The position numbers were made by a program, and so were the translations under genes. Positions 21,901 to 37,200 of a stretch of DNA of 50,068 bases are shown here, in pieces. Position 1 is the first letter of the stretch; each line of letters opens with the position of its first letter. A model generated the notes under the pieces. It ran no database searches and was not told where the DNA came from. It worked only from the letters and a program-made list of their open reading frames with translations. Source of the DNA: Priapulus caudatus (Eukaryota > Priapulida > Priapulimorpha > Priapulimorphida > Priapulidae); NCBI RefSeq assembly GCF_000485595.1, contig NW_014577564.1:108478-158545 (forward strand), written 5' to 3'.

Positions 21901-24900
21901 GGGTGAATATGAGGTGGGTAAATAGTATATGTCGGGCCGGTGACATCATGACAGTTATGCATATCTTTTGGTAGAGTCAGATTGAAGCTGCCAAGTATGA
22001 AAGTCATGGGCGGGCCATTCGTGTGTGGTTATAAGCAGTTTTTGTTTCTGGGAGATTCGTCCCGGATGATTGAACGTAATAAGGAACATGGCCAACGGAA
22101 AAGATTCGAGTTCTTCTTGGTCTGTTATTGCGCTGTGAGGACCGAGGTACACTGAGGTGGCGCATTGTTTGCGGCTGGGTTAAAGAACCCGCCTGGATTT
22201 CTGGCCTACTCCCGTAAAGGGACGGACGTCACTTTGACGTGGTGAGCGTGGCAACAGCGCGTGACGTATTGACATCACTTGGGAAGCGTGTTTTCAGGGT
22301 GTCAAGCTCGCGCACGCAGCGGGTGACCTAGCAATGGGAGACGGACAGATTCTTCAATGTTTATTATGAGTGTTTAGTGTTGCCAATGCAAATAGTTCAA
22401 TGTAGTCTCGGTACTGGTAAAATCTGCACGGGTGGAGCCAGTGAGAATCAAGCATGGAATTAGAATTGGACAAGGTGTCTTGAGCTTTACAGCTGTAAGG
22501 TAATGCGCTGAACGCAATTTACACTGCACGGAATACACGATGGGCAAACAAAACACTCGCTGCGCGCGGCGCCAGGACCTCGCACAAGCGGGGCCAAGGC
22601 GACGTACGCGAGCAGTGCACGGCGATCGCAATATATATGGGTCATGATTATAGCATATGTAAACTCTGGGTAAATGATTTATGCAGACCAAGGGGATGAT
22701 AAATCGTATCGACGAGTGGGCTCTATTGCGCGAAAGATCACATGAGCAAGAGGTTTACGAACTGGAATGTTTCCGCATTCGCGGATCAACTCTAAAGTTA
22801 CTAATTCACTAAGTATCGAGGATGAAATTATATGTATTTTAGTATCGAGTAGGACTATTAGAGTAGTAGTATTAGTAGTTATTAATCGATACTCGGCTTC
22901 TGCACTGGTACCACTCCATTGGCTATTGAACGTTTTAGCGGCTGAGAACGATTGGCTTACCTCGCCGATGTAAGATAGCAGAATATAAGTGACGAGCAGA
23001 CAGAGAAACCTTGATAAAGGAATACCGCGATGAGGCATTATTTACCTCGATCCGAAAATTAAATGACGGGGTCTTTATGGGCAGTTCTTTTGAATATTGA
23101 GGTATTCTTTCGTTGTTCGATAACCCGATATTTGGTTAGACATAGGATCATTTGCATGACGGACTATGATATTGGCATCAGGAACATAGTGTTATTACGG
23201 TTATGGTATTAATATAAACTTAGTTATATTACAGTTGGTTTTTGGGGGTTAGCACGGCGCTTGTAATGTGATCGATTAGTTATTCAACTTCTTAAGACTA
23301 CTTAAATACTAGAATGGCTGAACACTAACTTAAACTAAATAATATAAACTAACTCTTAAATCGTTGACAAGTGAGACGATAACAAAGATGGTTTATTCAT
23401 ATATTGAAATTTAACTTTCTTCTAGGGTATGAGCTTCAGATAAAGTTCTTATCCATTAACGATGTTAATATGGTATATGATAAGGTACTTAATGTGATCT
23501 GTTGGGGCTTTGCTACCTTAGGAGCCCTTCGCAGGGGAATGGCTGCTTAAAGATTTCGGTTTGAGAGGGGATGAGAAAGACCGCCGCGTGGCACTGCGGG
23601 TACGGGTAGAGACAGTGAGAGAATGAAGGTGCTCGAGAGAGGCGTCAACGCAAGCGGCTGCGCCACCGTTTGTCCTGAAGAGATCGGAATGTGATAGATG
23701 ATCAAGGGCAATGACTGTAGGCTGTTCCGATCTGAGTACACAAATGGGGTGGAAGCTTTGGGGCGGCTTTCAATTGAAGTAATGATTGTGAAGATCGGTT
23801 GATGTGGTATGGTGTGTTTTAGTAAGTGTGCAAATGACGTCAGTTAAGATGCGGGTGTGGACTACTGTTGGCTACGTGTGGGTGTGTGTACTGCATGGCC
23901 GTTAGCCTATCGCCTGAGATCTGGGGGCGTAGCTGGGTAAGCTCTGGTTGGGGGTGAATTGGGGAGTAAAGCGGAAGCGAGGGTTTCTGTACGGGGGCGC
24001 GTGTGCTGGCTTGGGATGATTCTCAGTGTGCGTTTCCGCAAAAAAACCGGGGGAACAGACGCGTCCTAACACCCATGCTTGCTGGTTGTGGAGTACGTTA
24101 GGGGTCTGTGTTGTGTTTGCGGTAGAAATTATTTATTGTTTCGTTGCTCAGGTGAGTTACGATAAAGTTCGATGTGCTTAGACTGGTTGGCCAGGAGGTG
24201 GGTTGTTCATATAGATAGCTGTGCCGTGGGCTGTAGTGTGTGGGTCCGGAAGCACGCGCACTGTTACAATAAGAGTTTCCTAACGGCGGGTAGTTTTACT
24301 GGCCCCGAGTCTGTATTGCATGAATGCTATGGCGTTTGCGTGGGTGCTTGAAGGAGTGTGGGGTGCCGGGTGCGGAGGTGGTCGTGAGATGAGTGGTGTG
24401 AGTGTGGCACGGTTCAGGAACGAGTGTACGGAGATGGATAGGCGTATTGGTGTAGAAAATACTAGGATTGGATGTGTTAGTATCCAGGCATGGGAGACCA
24501 GTGTGTGGTGGGGGTGTGTTGGGTGAGTGAACGATGATAGTTCGCTGGATAGTGCCACGGTGACTTGATAGTGACAGGTTAGCTCGTGGCAGTGAAGTGC
24601 GGATGACGGTGGTTTGTTGTTAATCAGATTGTGCTTTTAAGTCTTTGGTGTGTGTGTGTCCATGTGACCAGGTGTACTGATGGCGACTGTGGAGTGATGT
24701 GTTGTATTAACGTGCCATTGAGCCGTGCTTGATAGTCTAAGGTTTCAGCCATGATATGGTAAACTGATGTTTTTCTAGGGTTGCAAACTGATTTGGTACG
24801 ATAATAACGATATTTGGTTTATAGTGTGTAATATAATTAGTATAATTATGAGCAAATGGTATTTATTATGCTACTTTTTAATTAAGGTCACTTATGGTCT

Positions 24901-25526
24901 TTTTCCGGTCCTGTATGGACGGATATGCCGCATCTAATTCCGCTATTGCGCATTTTCGTACTTGCTTATTTTTGACTATATGGTTTCGATTATTTGCCCT
25001 GCCCCGCGCAACGCGCTACACTAAGCGTCAGGCTGTTGAATGTACTATCATGTGGATGCAGTCTTTCGTCATGCACTGAGGAAAAGTAATTAATTTCAGG
25101 CAATGTAGCATATAATCATGTGGTTATCAATCCATGGTATTTATTGGATTGTTTTAAATAGTTGAGACGAATCGTCTAAGATTAGTAAGGAATCTCTGGC
25201 GATATGTGTACCGGTAGTAGATTCGGCTTAGCCTTTAGCATTTTAATTCGAATGTTAACAGGAATGGCCCAAAAAAAATTTTAGGCCAGATGTTTACCAT
25301 AGGAAAATGTTATAAGTGACGTTGTAGTCCCCAATTTAAAGTTAATAACAAATAGATAGTATTGATTTAGGCGGGAGTACAGGTTGAGTACTTTGGCGCT
25401 AAAGTAAAGTGGCACGCGTTCCAGAATACGAGCGCGGTCTATAGGCGGACTAGTATCTGATACAAGTAAATCAGTATAGGTTGGGGTCCCTAAACCGTAC
25501 AACGCGAACGGCGCCGGTTATGTTAT

Positions 25527-25528
<2 letters not shown>
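18970..25528 (-). pseudogene. Noisy second copy of the GPCR 3' half (matches 26,586-31,472)
   Basis: Collinear landmarks pair throughout. CTCACGCGGCC pairs 18,980 with 26,593; GAAAAATGAGC pairs 19,960 with 27,463; CCAACAAATGTAC pairs 20,810 with 28,232; CATTGGTGTG pairs 21,568 with 28,690. The C-tail exon pairs 22.0-22.3 kb with 29.07-29.35 kb, TM7 pairs about 22,970 with 29,870, and TM6 pairs 23.55-23.70 with 30.33-30.46 kb. TM5 pairs 24.31-24.43 with 30.87-30.95 kb, and the TM4-5 exon 3' end pairs 25.49-25.53 with 31.45-31.47 kb. This copy is about a third longer, with many insertions, and none of its GPCR exons keeps an open frame. It breaks inside the TM4-5 exon where a (CA)n begins. It is annotated as a pseudogene-like copy, but an assembly artefact is more likely than a real paralogue. 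Confidence 0.8.

Positions 25529-25588
<60 letters not shown>
25529..25588. repeat. (CA)n microsatellite at a junction
   Basis: Pure AC repeat of 60 bases joining the copy that ends at 25,528 to a copy of 37,320-38,220. The same transition at 37,240-37,320 also starts with CA repeats. Confidence 0.95.
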
Positions 25589-25591
<3 letters not shown>

Positions 25592-25740
25592 ACTATTACT
25601 TATTACGCTTCGGCAAGAGCTAACTCCTATCTCGAACTTATCCCTGACATCGTGATCATGATCTCAACCAAACTCAACACATCTACGGGAAAGCACTGGG
25701 TAGAGTTGTGCCTAGGCGCGAATGACAGTAACAAACTCAC

Positions 25741-25863
25741 AGTAGCCGTAGTAAGGGCAGTGCGTGTAGTAGAAATGCGGGCATTCTCCCTTGACGGCTG
25801 TGTTGGCTAGCGCCGAATCCCAGCACTGCAGACCATCCCATGTGGGTGGACATCGCTGCGAAT
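25741..25863 (-). CDS. Class B GPCR hormone-binding exon (intact, misplaced copy)
   Basis: This 123-base exon encodes SQRCPPTWDGLQCWDSALAN and continues to VKGECPHFYYTHC and YYGY. C-P-x-TWDGLQCW followed by a CP motif is the signature of the hormone receptor domain of class B GPCRs. The acceptor is TTCTGCAG and the donor ACT/GTGAGT. Its start phase fits the end of the exon at 26,190-26,361 exactly. It lies 3' of the receptor's stop codon, the wrong place, while a frameshifted copy sits at the expected place (37,494-37,627). Confidence 0.8.
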
Positions 25864-26189
25864 CTGCAGAATTTGTATCGTTGCTCTAGTATTCCTCTCA
25901 TTATTCATCCCCGATTGCCCTTATTACATAGAGACGCGAGTAAGCATTTCCAAACGAATTCGATGTGTTGTGACTAAAGTTTGTATTCGTATCGTCGACG
26001 TCTCACCAATTACGTGTAACAATTGGCATATATATATATATACATATATACATGTGTGTGTGTGTTCGTGCTTGCGTGTGCTTGCGTGCGTGCGTGCGGG
26101 CGAGCGTGCGTGTGTGCGCTCTCGTTTGTGAGTGTGTAATTATAAGACCAGCAGACAAGGCGACAACAGTGATGTGAAGCCATCGCTAC

Positions 26190-26361
26190 CATCCTCCACG
26201 ATTGCCGGCACAGCGATGCGTTCGCAACATTGGACGGCGGCTTCGCAGCAGCTGCGCCATCTGCTGGCGTCCGTGACATTATCGATGTACGACAGCGCAT
26301 GCGCGAACGCCGCGTCGTCGGAGAAGCCAAATGTGCGGCTGCAGTTGCTGCGCCACCACGC
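26190..26361 (-). CDS. Class B GPCR N-terminal ectodomain exon (intact, misplaced copy)
   Basis: The exon encodes AWWRSNCSRTFGFSDDAAF, then ALSYIDNVTDASRWRSCCEA and AVQCCERIAVPAIVED. It opens in phase 0 after TTTTTAATGCAG and ends in phase 1 at GATG/GTAGCG, compatible with the 39,450-39,623 exon before it and the hormone-binding exon after it. The double CC pairs (SCCEA, QCCER) are unusual for vertebrate class B receptors. The frameshifted equivalent is at 37,994-38,174. Confidence 0.7.
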
Positions 26362-26415
26362 CTGCATTAAAAACAAACCATGAAAAACAACCGTTGATCC
26401 GTTGTAGCAGCAGTG

Positions 26416-26584
<169 letters not shown>

Positions 26585-26585
26585 A

Positions 26586-29064
<2,479 letters not shown>

Positions 29065-29355
29065 TCATGCGGCGCCATTCGTGTTGGTTAAGCACTCTTT
29101 TTCTGGGATCGTCACCGGCTGACTGACGTCATAAGAACATGACACGGAAAGATTCGAGTTCTCTTGGTCTGTTATTGCTGTGAGACCGATGTCACACTGA
29201 GGTGTGGCCGCATTTTTAGCGCTGGGGTTAAGAACCCGCTGTTCTGCCTTATCCGTAAGACTGACGTCACTGTGACGTGTAGAGCAGTGGCACAGCGCCT
29301 GAGGTGACATTACTGGAAAGCGTTTCTTCAGTGTCAACTCCACGCACGCGATAAC
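29065..29355 (-). CDS. GPCR last exon: helix 8 and cytoplasmic tail
   Basis: Starts after CATTGGCAG in phase 0 with VIACVELTLKKRF, the end of TM7/helix 8, then a polar Ser/Thr-rich tail of about 80 residues ending NTNGAA and TGA at 29,065. Cysteines in ALCHC could be palmitoylated (inference). A garbled copy lies near 22.0-22.3 kb. Confidence 0.75.
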   Translation of the reverse strand, partial: VIACVELTLKKRFPVMSPQALCHCSTRHSDVSLTDKAEQRVLNPSAKNAATPQCDIGLTAITDQENSNLSVSCSYDVSQPVTIPEKECLTNTNGAA

Positions 29356-31990
29356 CTGCCAATGGGAGACGGACAGAATTTTCAATGTTTATTTATTTTA
29401 TTCAATGCAATAGTTCATGAGACTCGGATACTGGTAAATCTGGCCAGTGAGCAGTGAGAATCAAATCATAGAATAACAATGTCTTTAAGTTACAAGCTAA
29501 GTAATGCGCTAAACGCAAATTTACCTGCACAATACACAAACAAACACACGTGCACGCGCACTCACACACACGCACGTACGCACGCATGCACGCACGCACA
29601 TATATATGGATATATACATATGTACACACTTGTAATGATTTGCAACAAGAATTAAATCGTTCACAAACTTCTATTGCCGACAGAATACAATTTACGAAAT
29701 TTATCCGATTCGGACTCAACATAAATTAATAATTAATAATATCGAATGAAATAGATTATTATACTACGTAGTAGGCTATTAAGTAGTAGTATTAAGTAGT
29801 TATTCATCAATCTCTCACTGAGACTACCCTCATTGCTTAGAACGTCTTTAGGTGACGATTGGCTTACCTCGCCATTAAGATAGCAGAATATAAGTGCGAC
29901 AAAGAAACCCTGAAAAGAAAATACCCGCGTGAAATATACCGCTCGAAAAATTTACAATGAGGTTTTCATGGCATTCTTTTGAATATGACTTTCTTTCGTT
30001 TCGTAACGTATTGTTCAACATAGACATTGATTACGGACTATAATATTGCATCAAAGGTTTTATTACGTTATCGTACTAATCTAACAGTTACATTAAAGTT
30101 GGTACCACGTACAGCTGTAATGCGATCAATTATATCAAAATCTTAAGACTACTTAAACTACTAAACTAACAACTATAAACTAAATAATAATAACTAACTC
30201 TAACTCTACAACTACATAAAAATGTTTACTACCAATATTGAAATCTTATTTCTTCTAGATGATTAATAATCATTATATTAACGATGTTAATATGTATATG
30301 GAATTACTAATTCGCTGTCGCTTCGTACCTGTAGGCCCTCGAGAATGCTGTTAAAGATTTGGTATTGGTGGAAACCCGCCGCGTGGCACTGCGGTCGGTA
30401 GAACGTGAAGAAGAAGGTGACTCCGAGAAGAGGCGTCAACGCAACCACGGCGCGCACCGTCTTCCTGAAGAAGATACGGAAGTGATAGATGATCATCATG
30501 ACTGAGCTGGTTCTCTGTACCACAGGTACTTGGGCACTTTCAATAATAAAACGATGGTTAATAACACAAATTGTATTTCGCTACTCTGTTCTAGTACTTT
30601 GTCCGTAGCCTATCGCCTGGGATCTCTACTGTAAGCGCAGTAAAGGAAACGAGTCTACGCCACCTGCTGGTTGGATGAATTCTCAGTCGCGTTTCCGCAG
30701 AAAAAAACGGGGAACAACTCTAACAGCCATGCTTGCTGTAACAGGGCATGATTGGTAGAAATTATATTAACTCAAGTCAAATGTCAATGTTCCCAGAGGT
30801 TTTCTATAAGTCGTGCGGTCCAGGACACGCCACATTTAAATAAGAAGTTTCTAACGGCGTTTACGTGCCTGTATTGATGAACTGCTATGGCCGTATTCTT
30901 CTTGAAAGTCGTCAGAAGGATACGAACGATGTTAATCAGAAACAGAAAGTTTATCTGGAACGAAATCGCGTACCACGTGACTTGACAACGCAAACGATGA
31001 CAAGTGTAATCAGATTGCTTCATTTGTTCAACAGCTTAATGATGGCATTAACGCATTGGCCGTTTATAGCAGAAGCCATAAATTAAACTTTCTGGTTGCA
31101 AATATTTACGTAATACAATCTTTTATAATTATATCGCAATTATAACGTACAGCACAAGTTTCGCGAGACGATATGCAGAATATACCATCGTCAGTGTTTT
31201 GCCCCCTCCCCCGCGCACCCTACACTAGCATCACAAATGTACATATCCAGCATGCGGTCGCGAATTGTATCAAAATGATAATAGAACCGAAATTAAACCT
31301 ATGGCGAAGAGTTCCATCATACAGCCACGGGAAAAAGAAAAGAAAATGCGGATACAGTGATACTTTGCGTAACGTAAGTGACGCGTTCCAGAATAAACGC
31401 GTCTATAGCGACTAGTATCTACTACAATAAATCATATATTGGGTCCTAAACCTACAACGAAGGCGCCGATAATGATGGAGTTGATGATCCACTCGTATGG
31501 CTCGGCCATCTCGATCCAACAAGCCGTGTTGAGATGCTGGTGCCGGGCTCTGATGACACAGTAGACCGCGACGGGAAACACGGGCACGACTGCAAACAGA
31601 ACTCACAACGGTGGATGTTTTCCTAATCGGGGATTTGCCGTCTATTTTTCCTTCCCATGTCGATATCTCAATAATATAATAAATGAAAAAAGGATAATCT
31701 GGCTGTTAATGTCGGTGATTCATCGCTCACACGCTCGCCTGTCCAGTAATGTGCAGTAATAACAGCGACCAATTTACACAGTCCGCCTGCCCTGATTGAC
31801 AGACAGCTCTAGCCAATAATTTCCGAGATAGGACGTTCTTCAACAAATGTTTGCCAACGAAGTGCCGCACAGTGGACAATTTGACGTACACGCGTGTAAT
31901 CCCGCGTATAAACTGGGTGAGTTACAGCGACCTAGCAGAAATGTCTAATTGGGCGTGGTTCGCTGAGATTTTTAACGGAAGGTCAATATA

Positions 31991-32038
<48 letters not shown>

Positions 32039-32321
32039 GTTATACTGTAGAACGCACGCAAACTTACGCCAGCCGACGATGTAGAAGACAACCATGCTAT
32101 CCTGCCGGGCGAAGGCAGCGGCGATGAGCTTATGCAGGAAGAAGCCTTCGCAGAGCATCCACGTGTAGTTGGTGAGGCGTACGTACTTGTGGACGAACAC
32201 CGTGAGCAGAATGCAACTCGTGGATTGCTGTGCCGTGAAGAGGGGCAGAGAGAGAAACAGATAGATAGATAGATAGGTAGGTAGGTAGATAGATAGATAG
32301 ATAGATAGATAGGTAGGTAGG

Positions 32322-32401
<80 letters not shown>

Positions 32402-34192
32402 AAATAGATTGACTATATGATATGATTATATATATATATATTAGTTAGATAGAAGATAAACAGATAGATAGATAGATAGAAGATAGATAGATAGAATAGC
32501 ATAGATAAATAGATAGTAGATAGATAGATAGATAGAATAGATAGATTAGAATGAGTAGATAGATAGAGTACATTAGAAGATAGATAGATATGATAGATAG
32601 ATAGACTCGATAGATAGATAGAATAGATAGATAATAAATAATAGATATGATAGATAGATAGATAGATAGATCGATAGATCGATCGATCTGATAGATAGAT
32701 ATGATAGATAAGATAGATAGATAATCAGATACGATAGATAGATTAGATAGATAGATAGATAATAGATGATAGATAGACCGATAGATTAGATAGAATAGAT
32801 GGATAGTATAGCATAGATAGAGGGAGACGAGAGCGCGAGAGAGAGAGAGAGAGAAGAGAGAAGAGAAGCAGAGCGCGCGCGCGAGAGAGAGAGAGGCGTG
32901 AGAGAGACGGCCGTAGAGAGAGAGGAACAAGTCAGTTCGTGTGTGGCGTGCGTATCGTACCATCATATATATCGTGTGTAGTGTGTGTGTGTGTGATGAG
33001 TGTGTAGTGTGTGGTGTGATGTGTGATCACTGTGTGTTAGTGTGTGTGTGTGTGTGTGGTGTGTGTGTGTGTGTGTGCGTGCGTGAAAGCGCGAGTATGT
33101 GCCGTTCAATACCCGTGTGAGGGAGACGTGTGAAAGAGTTGCGTGAGACAAGAGAAGAGTGTGTGTGGTGCGAGATTGAGAGAGAGAGAGAGAGAGAAAG
33201 AGAAGGAGGGAGAGAGAGAGAGAGACAGAGCGGGGAAAAGAGACAAAGCGAAGACAACTAAGGCTATCATAGCTTTAAAATGGCGCGCTGTGAGTGCAGT
33301 GCGTGCGTGCCGGGCTAGCAAGCACATAGATATATAATATCCACCATAGATATATATATAATATATAATCCACACTAGATATAATATATATATATATAGC
33401 CAACATAGATATATATATCCAGCATAGATTATAATATAAAAGTGGAATTAATAGGAATATATATCATATATATATATATATATATATAATAACGAGTCAT
33501 ACCTGGTCGAACATCGGCGCCCTGATGCGATGACTTGAGGCTAACTATGGCGTCGTAGACCAATCGAACAGCGTGGAACTCATGAATCGATAGAGATCGG
33601 AAGTTCACGTGAATGACGTCTTCTGCACTACGGCAACTGGCCATGCGAAGTTATACACTTTTATTTACCTTTAGATGAACGTTGATTTTTCATAAAGCAA
33701 CATGTGAGAATCCGCACGCGCCACTCGTACGGCTACGCTCCGCAACGCACAAACAGATCTTCATAACAAACACGCCTTCCACCACACGCACGCATCATAC
33801 ACAGCACGCGCACGCGCGTCACCCCCATGCCTAAGTCCAGAGTGTGGTCGCACTCTTCTCATAGCCCCAGACATTTCGCTGAGACTCTGAGTGCTTGTAC
33901 CAAGTACCATCGTCTAAACATCGCTTGACCGACATATGCTAAAAATGCAGGTTTATATCACCAAAACACGTTTTTTTGCATGTAAAACACATGCCGCGCT
34001 CCATCAAGCTCGCAGGCTGCGCACATGCCCACAGAGTGCGTGACGTGAACGGCGCGCCACACACAGCCACCACCACACACACAGGCACAGCACACACACA
34101 CCACACACAACACACACACACACCCACACACACCAACGCATCACACACCAACACGACACAACACACACACACACACACACAGCCACACCACA

Positions 34193-34229
<37 letters not shown>

Positions 34230-37200
34230 ACACTACACACAATACGAACACACCGCGTGCGTGCCCGCCTGATTTTTCCTACTCGTCACATACAACCCAA
34301 AATAGCTACTCGTGACATTATTCAAGTTATAAAACATTTTAACAGGTTTATAGATATTCAGGTATTCTTGTATATTCAAGGTAAACGATCTTCTAGCAAA
34401 CACCTCCACCACACGCAGCACTATACCAGCCAACAGGCGGCGCGCGAGCGTCACCCCGTGCCTGAGTTCCAGTTTGAGGACGATTTCTCTTCGATTAGGC
34501 CTCTGTAAGCCAAGGATAATGATGACTGCGGTGGGTGGCGGTAACTACGGTGACTCCGAACATACTGTCCGAACAGAATACGAGTTTTGCCGCTGACGTA
34601 AATGCCCTAAAATCAACATACGCGGTGCACCAAAATATACGCGCGAACGTACTGTAGTTGATTAGAGTCGCGTAGTTGGAGCGAAGAGGACAAGTGTGAA
34701 TTCGCCCAGTATTTATAGAGATGGACGAGATGATCTTACGCATTCTTAGTTCAATTCGATGTGAGATTTGGCACGTCCTTACACAGCAAGTGTGGAGATT
34801 CTGCGTGGCTGCATTGCGTGTGATTGGTCCACTCCTTCTCATATGCCCCGACATTCGTCTGGGTGCTTGTACAGTACCATCGTCTAAATCGCTTTTACGA
34901 ATATGCTAAGAATACAGGCTTTATATCACCCAACACGGTTTTTTTTCATGTGTAAAACACATGCCTGCGCTTTTACCACAAGCTCGCTCAGGCGTCGTGA
35001 ACATGCCGAGGTGCGGAAGCGCCGCAGCGCGCACAGAACACACACACCACACAGCACAACACACACACACACGACACTCATCACACCACACCCCACACAC
35101 ACACCACACACCAACACGACACACACACACCACACAATCACTCACACATCACACAACACACACACACACACACACAACACAACCACACACACACACACAC
35201 TCACTCACTCACTGCACACACACACCACACAACACACACACAAACAGCACACCCACACACACAGAAAAAAAGAGAAGCCACGCGCGCGCGCCGCGCGGCG
35301 CGCGCAATTCACCCTACTCGTCACATACAACCCAAAATAGCTACTCGTGACATTATACAAGTTCATAAAACATTTTACAAGTTCATAAGATATTTTACAA
35401 GTTCTTCGAATGGCAATTAGGTGCACGAGCACACTTCATAGTATCCGCACTGCATCAGAAGCTATACTGTTTGCGCCCGGAGGGGGGCGCACGCGTGGGC
35501 GTTTGCCTCGGCTACAGAGTCATACGTTACACCTTCTCGCGATGCCGGCGCGCCAGACCGACACTCGTATAAGTTGAGCGCAAGGTAAATAGAGACCCGC
35601 CGCTGGAGTTTGCGGTTACTCCAGGGTCCACATCATTAACGACGTGTGCGACACGGGTGACGCGGCGACAGACCCCGTGACACCATTTGCGAGCGTGAAT
35701 TATTGAAGCGGTGCGCACGTAGGAGGGCACTATCGCAGCCGGGAAATTGAAGCGCAAACAGAATGCAATTAAACGCTGAATATTAGATGCGAATGATGCC
35801 GTAATTCTTAAGGGTGCGCCGAACAGCGCAGCTGCGTTGTTTATACAACGCTGGCATATGTTCGGTGTTCCTGTCCAACTCCTGCACAACCCCTACACAA
35901 CATCTATATACCCAACACCTACACAACTCTTATACAACCCCTACACAAAACCTATATACGCAACACCTACACAACTCTTATACAACCCCTACACAAAACC
36001 TATATACGCAACACATACGCAACGCCTACGCAACACATACGCAACACCTACGCAAGACCTACTCAGCTACTGGACAACTCATACGCAGCCCCTACAGAAC
36101 ACCTATATACACAACACCTACACAACTCTTATACAACCCTTACACAAAACTTATATACGCATCACACACGCAACACCTACGCAACACCTACTCAGCTACT
36201 GGACAATTTCTACACAACCCCTACACAACACATATATACACAACACCTACACAACTCCTGCACAACTCCTACACAACCCTACACAACACATATATACACA
36301 CCACCTACACAACACCTATATACGCAACACATATACGCAACGCCTACGCAACACCTACTCAGCTACTGGACAACTCCTACGCAACCCCTACACAACACCT
36401 ATATACACAACCCCTACACACCTCCTACACAACCCCTACACAACACATACACACCACCTACACTGCACAACACCTATATACGAAACACACATACGCAACG
36501 CCTACGCAACACCTACTCAGCTTCTGCACAACTCCTACAAAACCCCTACACAACACCTATATACACGACTCTTACACAACCCCTATATATACAACTCCTA
36601 TACACAACACCTATATACACAACTCCTATACAACACCTATATACACAACTCCTACACAACACCTATATATACAACTCCTACATAACACCTATATACACAA
36701 CACCTATGCAACACCTACTCAGCTCCTGTACAACTCCTACATAACTACTAAGCCAAATCTACACAACTTGTAACACCTACGCTATATCTATGCTACGCCT
36801 ACGCTACACTTACGCTACACTGACTCAACAGCTACGCATACCTACGCAACTACTATGGAACCCCTATCAATCACACATACAAACTTACGCAGCACATACC
36901 AATCACCCACGCAACAACTACGTAACTCCTACGCACCTCCTACGCAACTCCTGCGCAATACCTACCAATCACCTACGCAACGCTTACCCTACACCTACAC
37001 AGCACCTACCCAACACCCACACAACTTTTGCGCAACACCCACACAACTTCTGCGCAACACCTACACAACTTCTGCGCTACACCTACACAACTTCTGCGCA
37101 ATACCAACCTACAGCTATATATCGCACATTTACTTAAACAACAAAACGCCCACTGAAATACACGCACACACGCATGCACGCACGCATGCACGCATGCACG

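Noticed and set aside
22679-23038. Minus-strand frame containing LCLLVTYILLSYIGEV
   Set aside because: It is the frameshifted copy of the GPCR TM7 exon, not a separate membrane protein.
34004-35350. Cys/Val and His/Thr repeat frames
   Set aside because: Translations of CA-rich blocks within the tandem duplication.
35814-36773. Open frames of 319 and 282 codons reading YTTPTQHLYTQ-type repeats
   Set aside because: They exist only because the CTACACAAC minisatellite lacks stop codons in two frames at once; there is no promoter or splice context, and it lies in a receptor intron.
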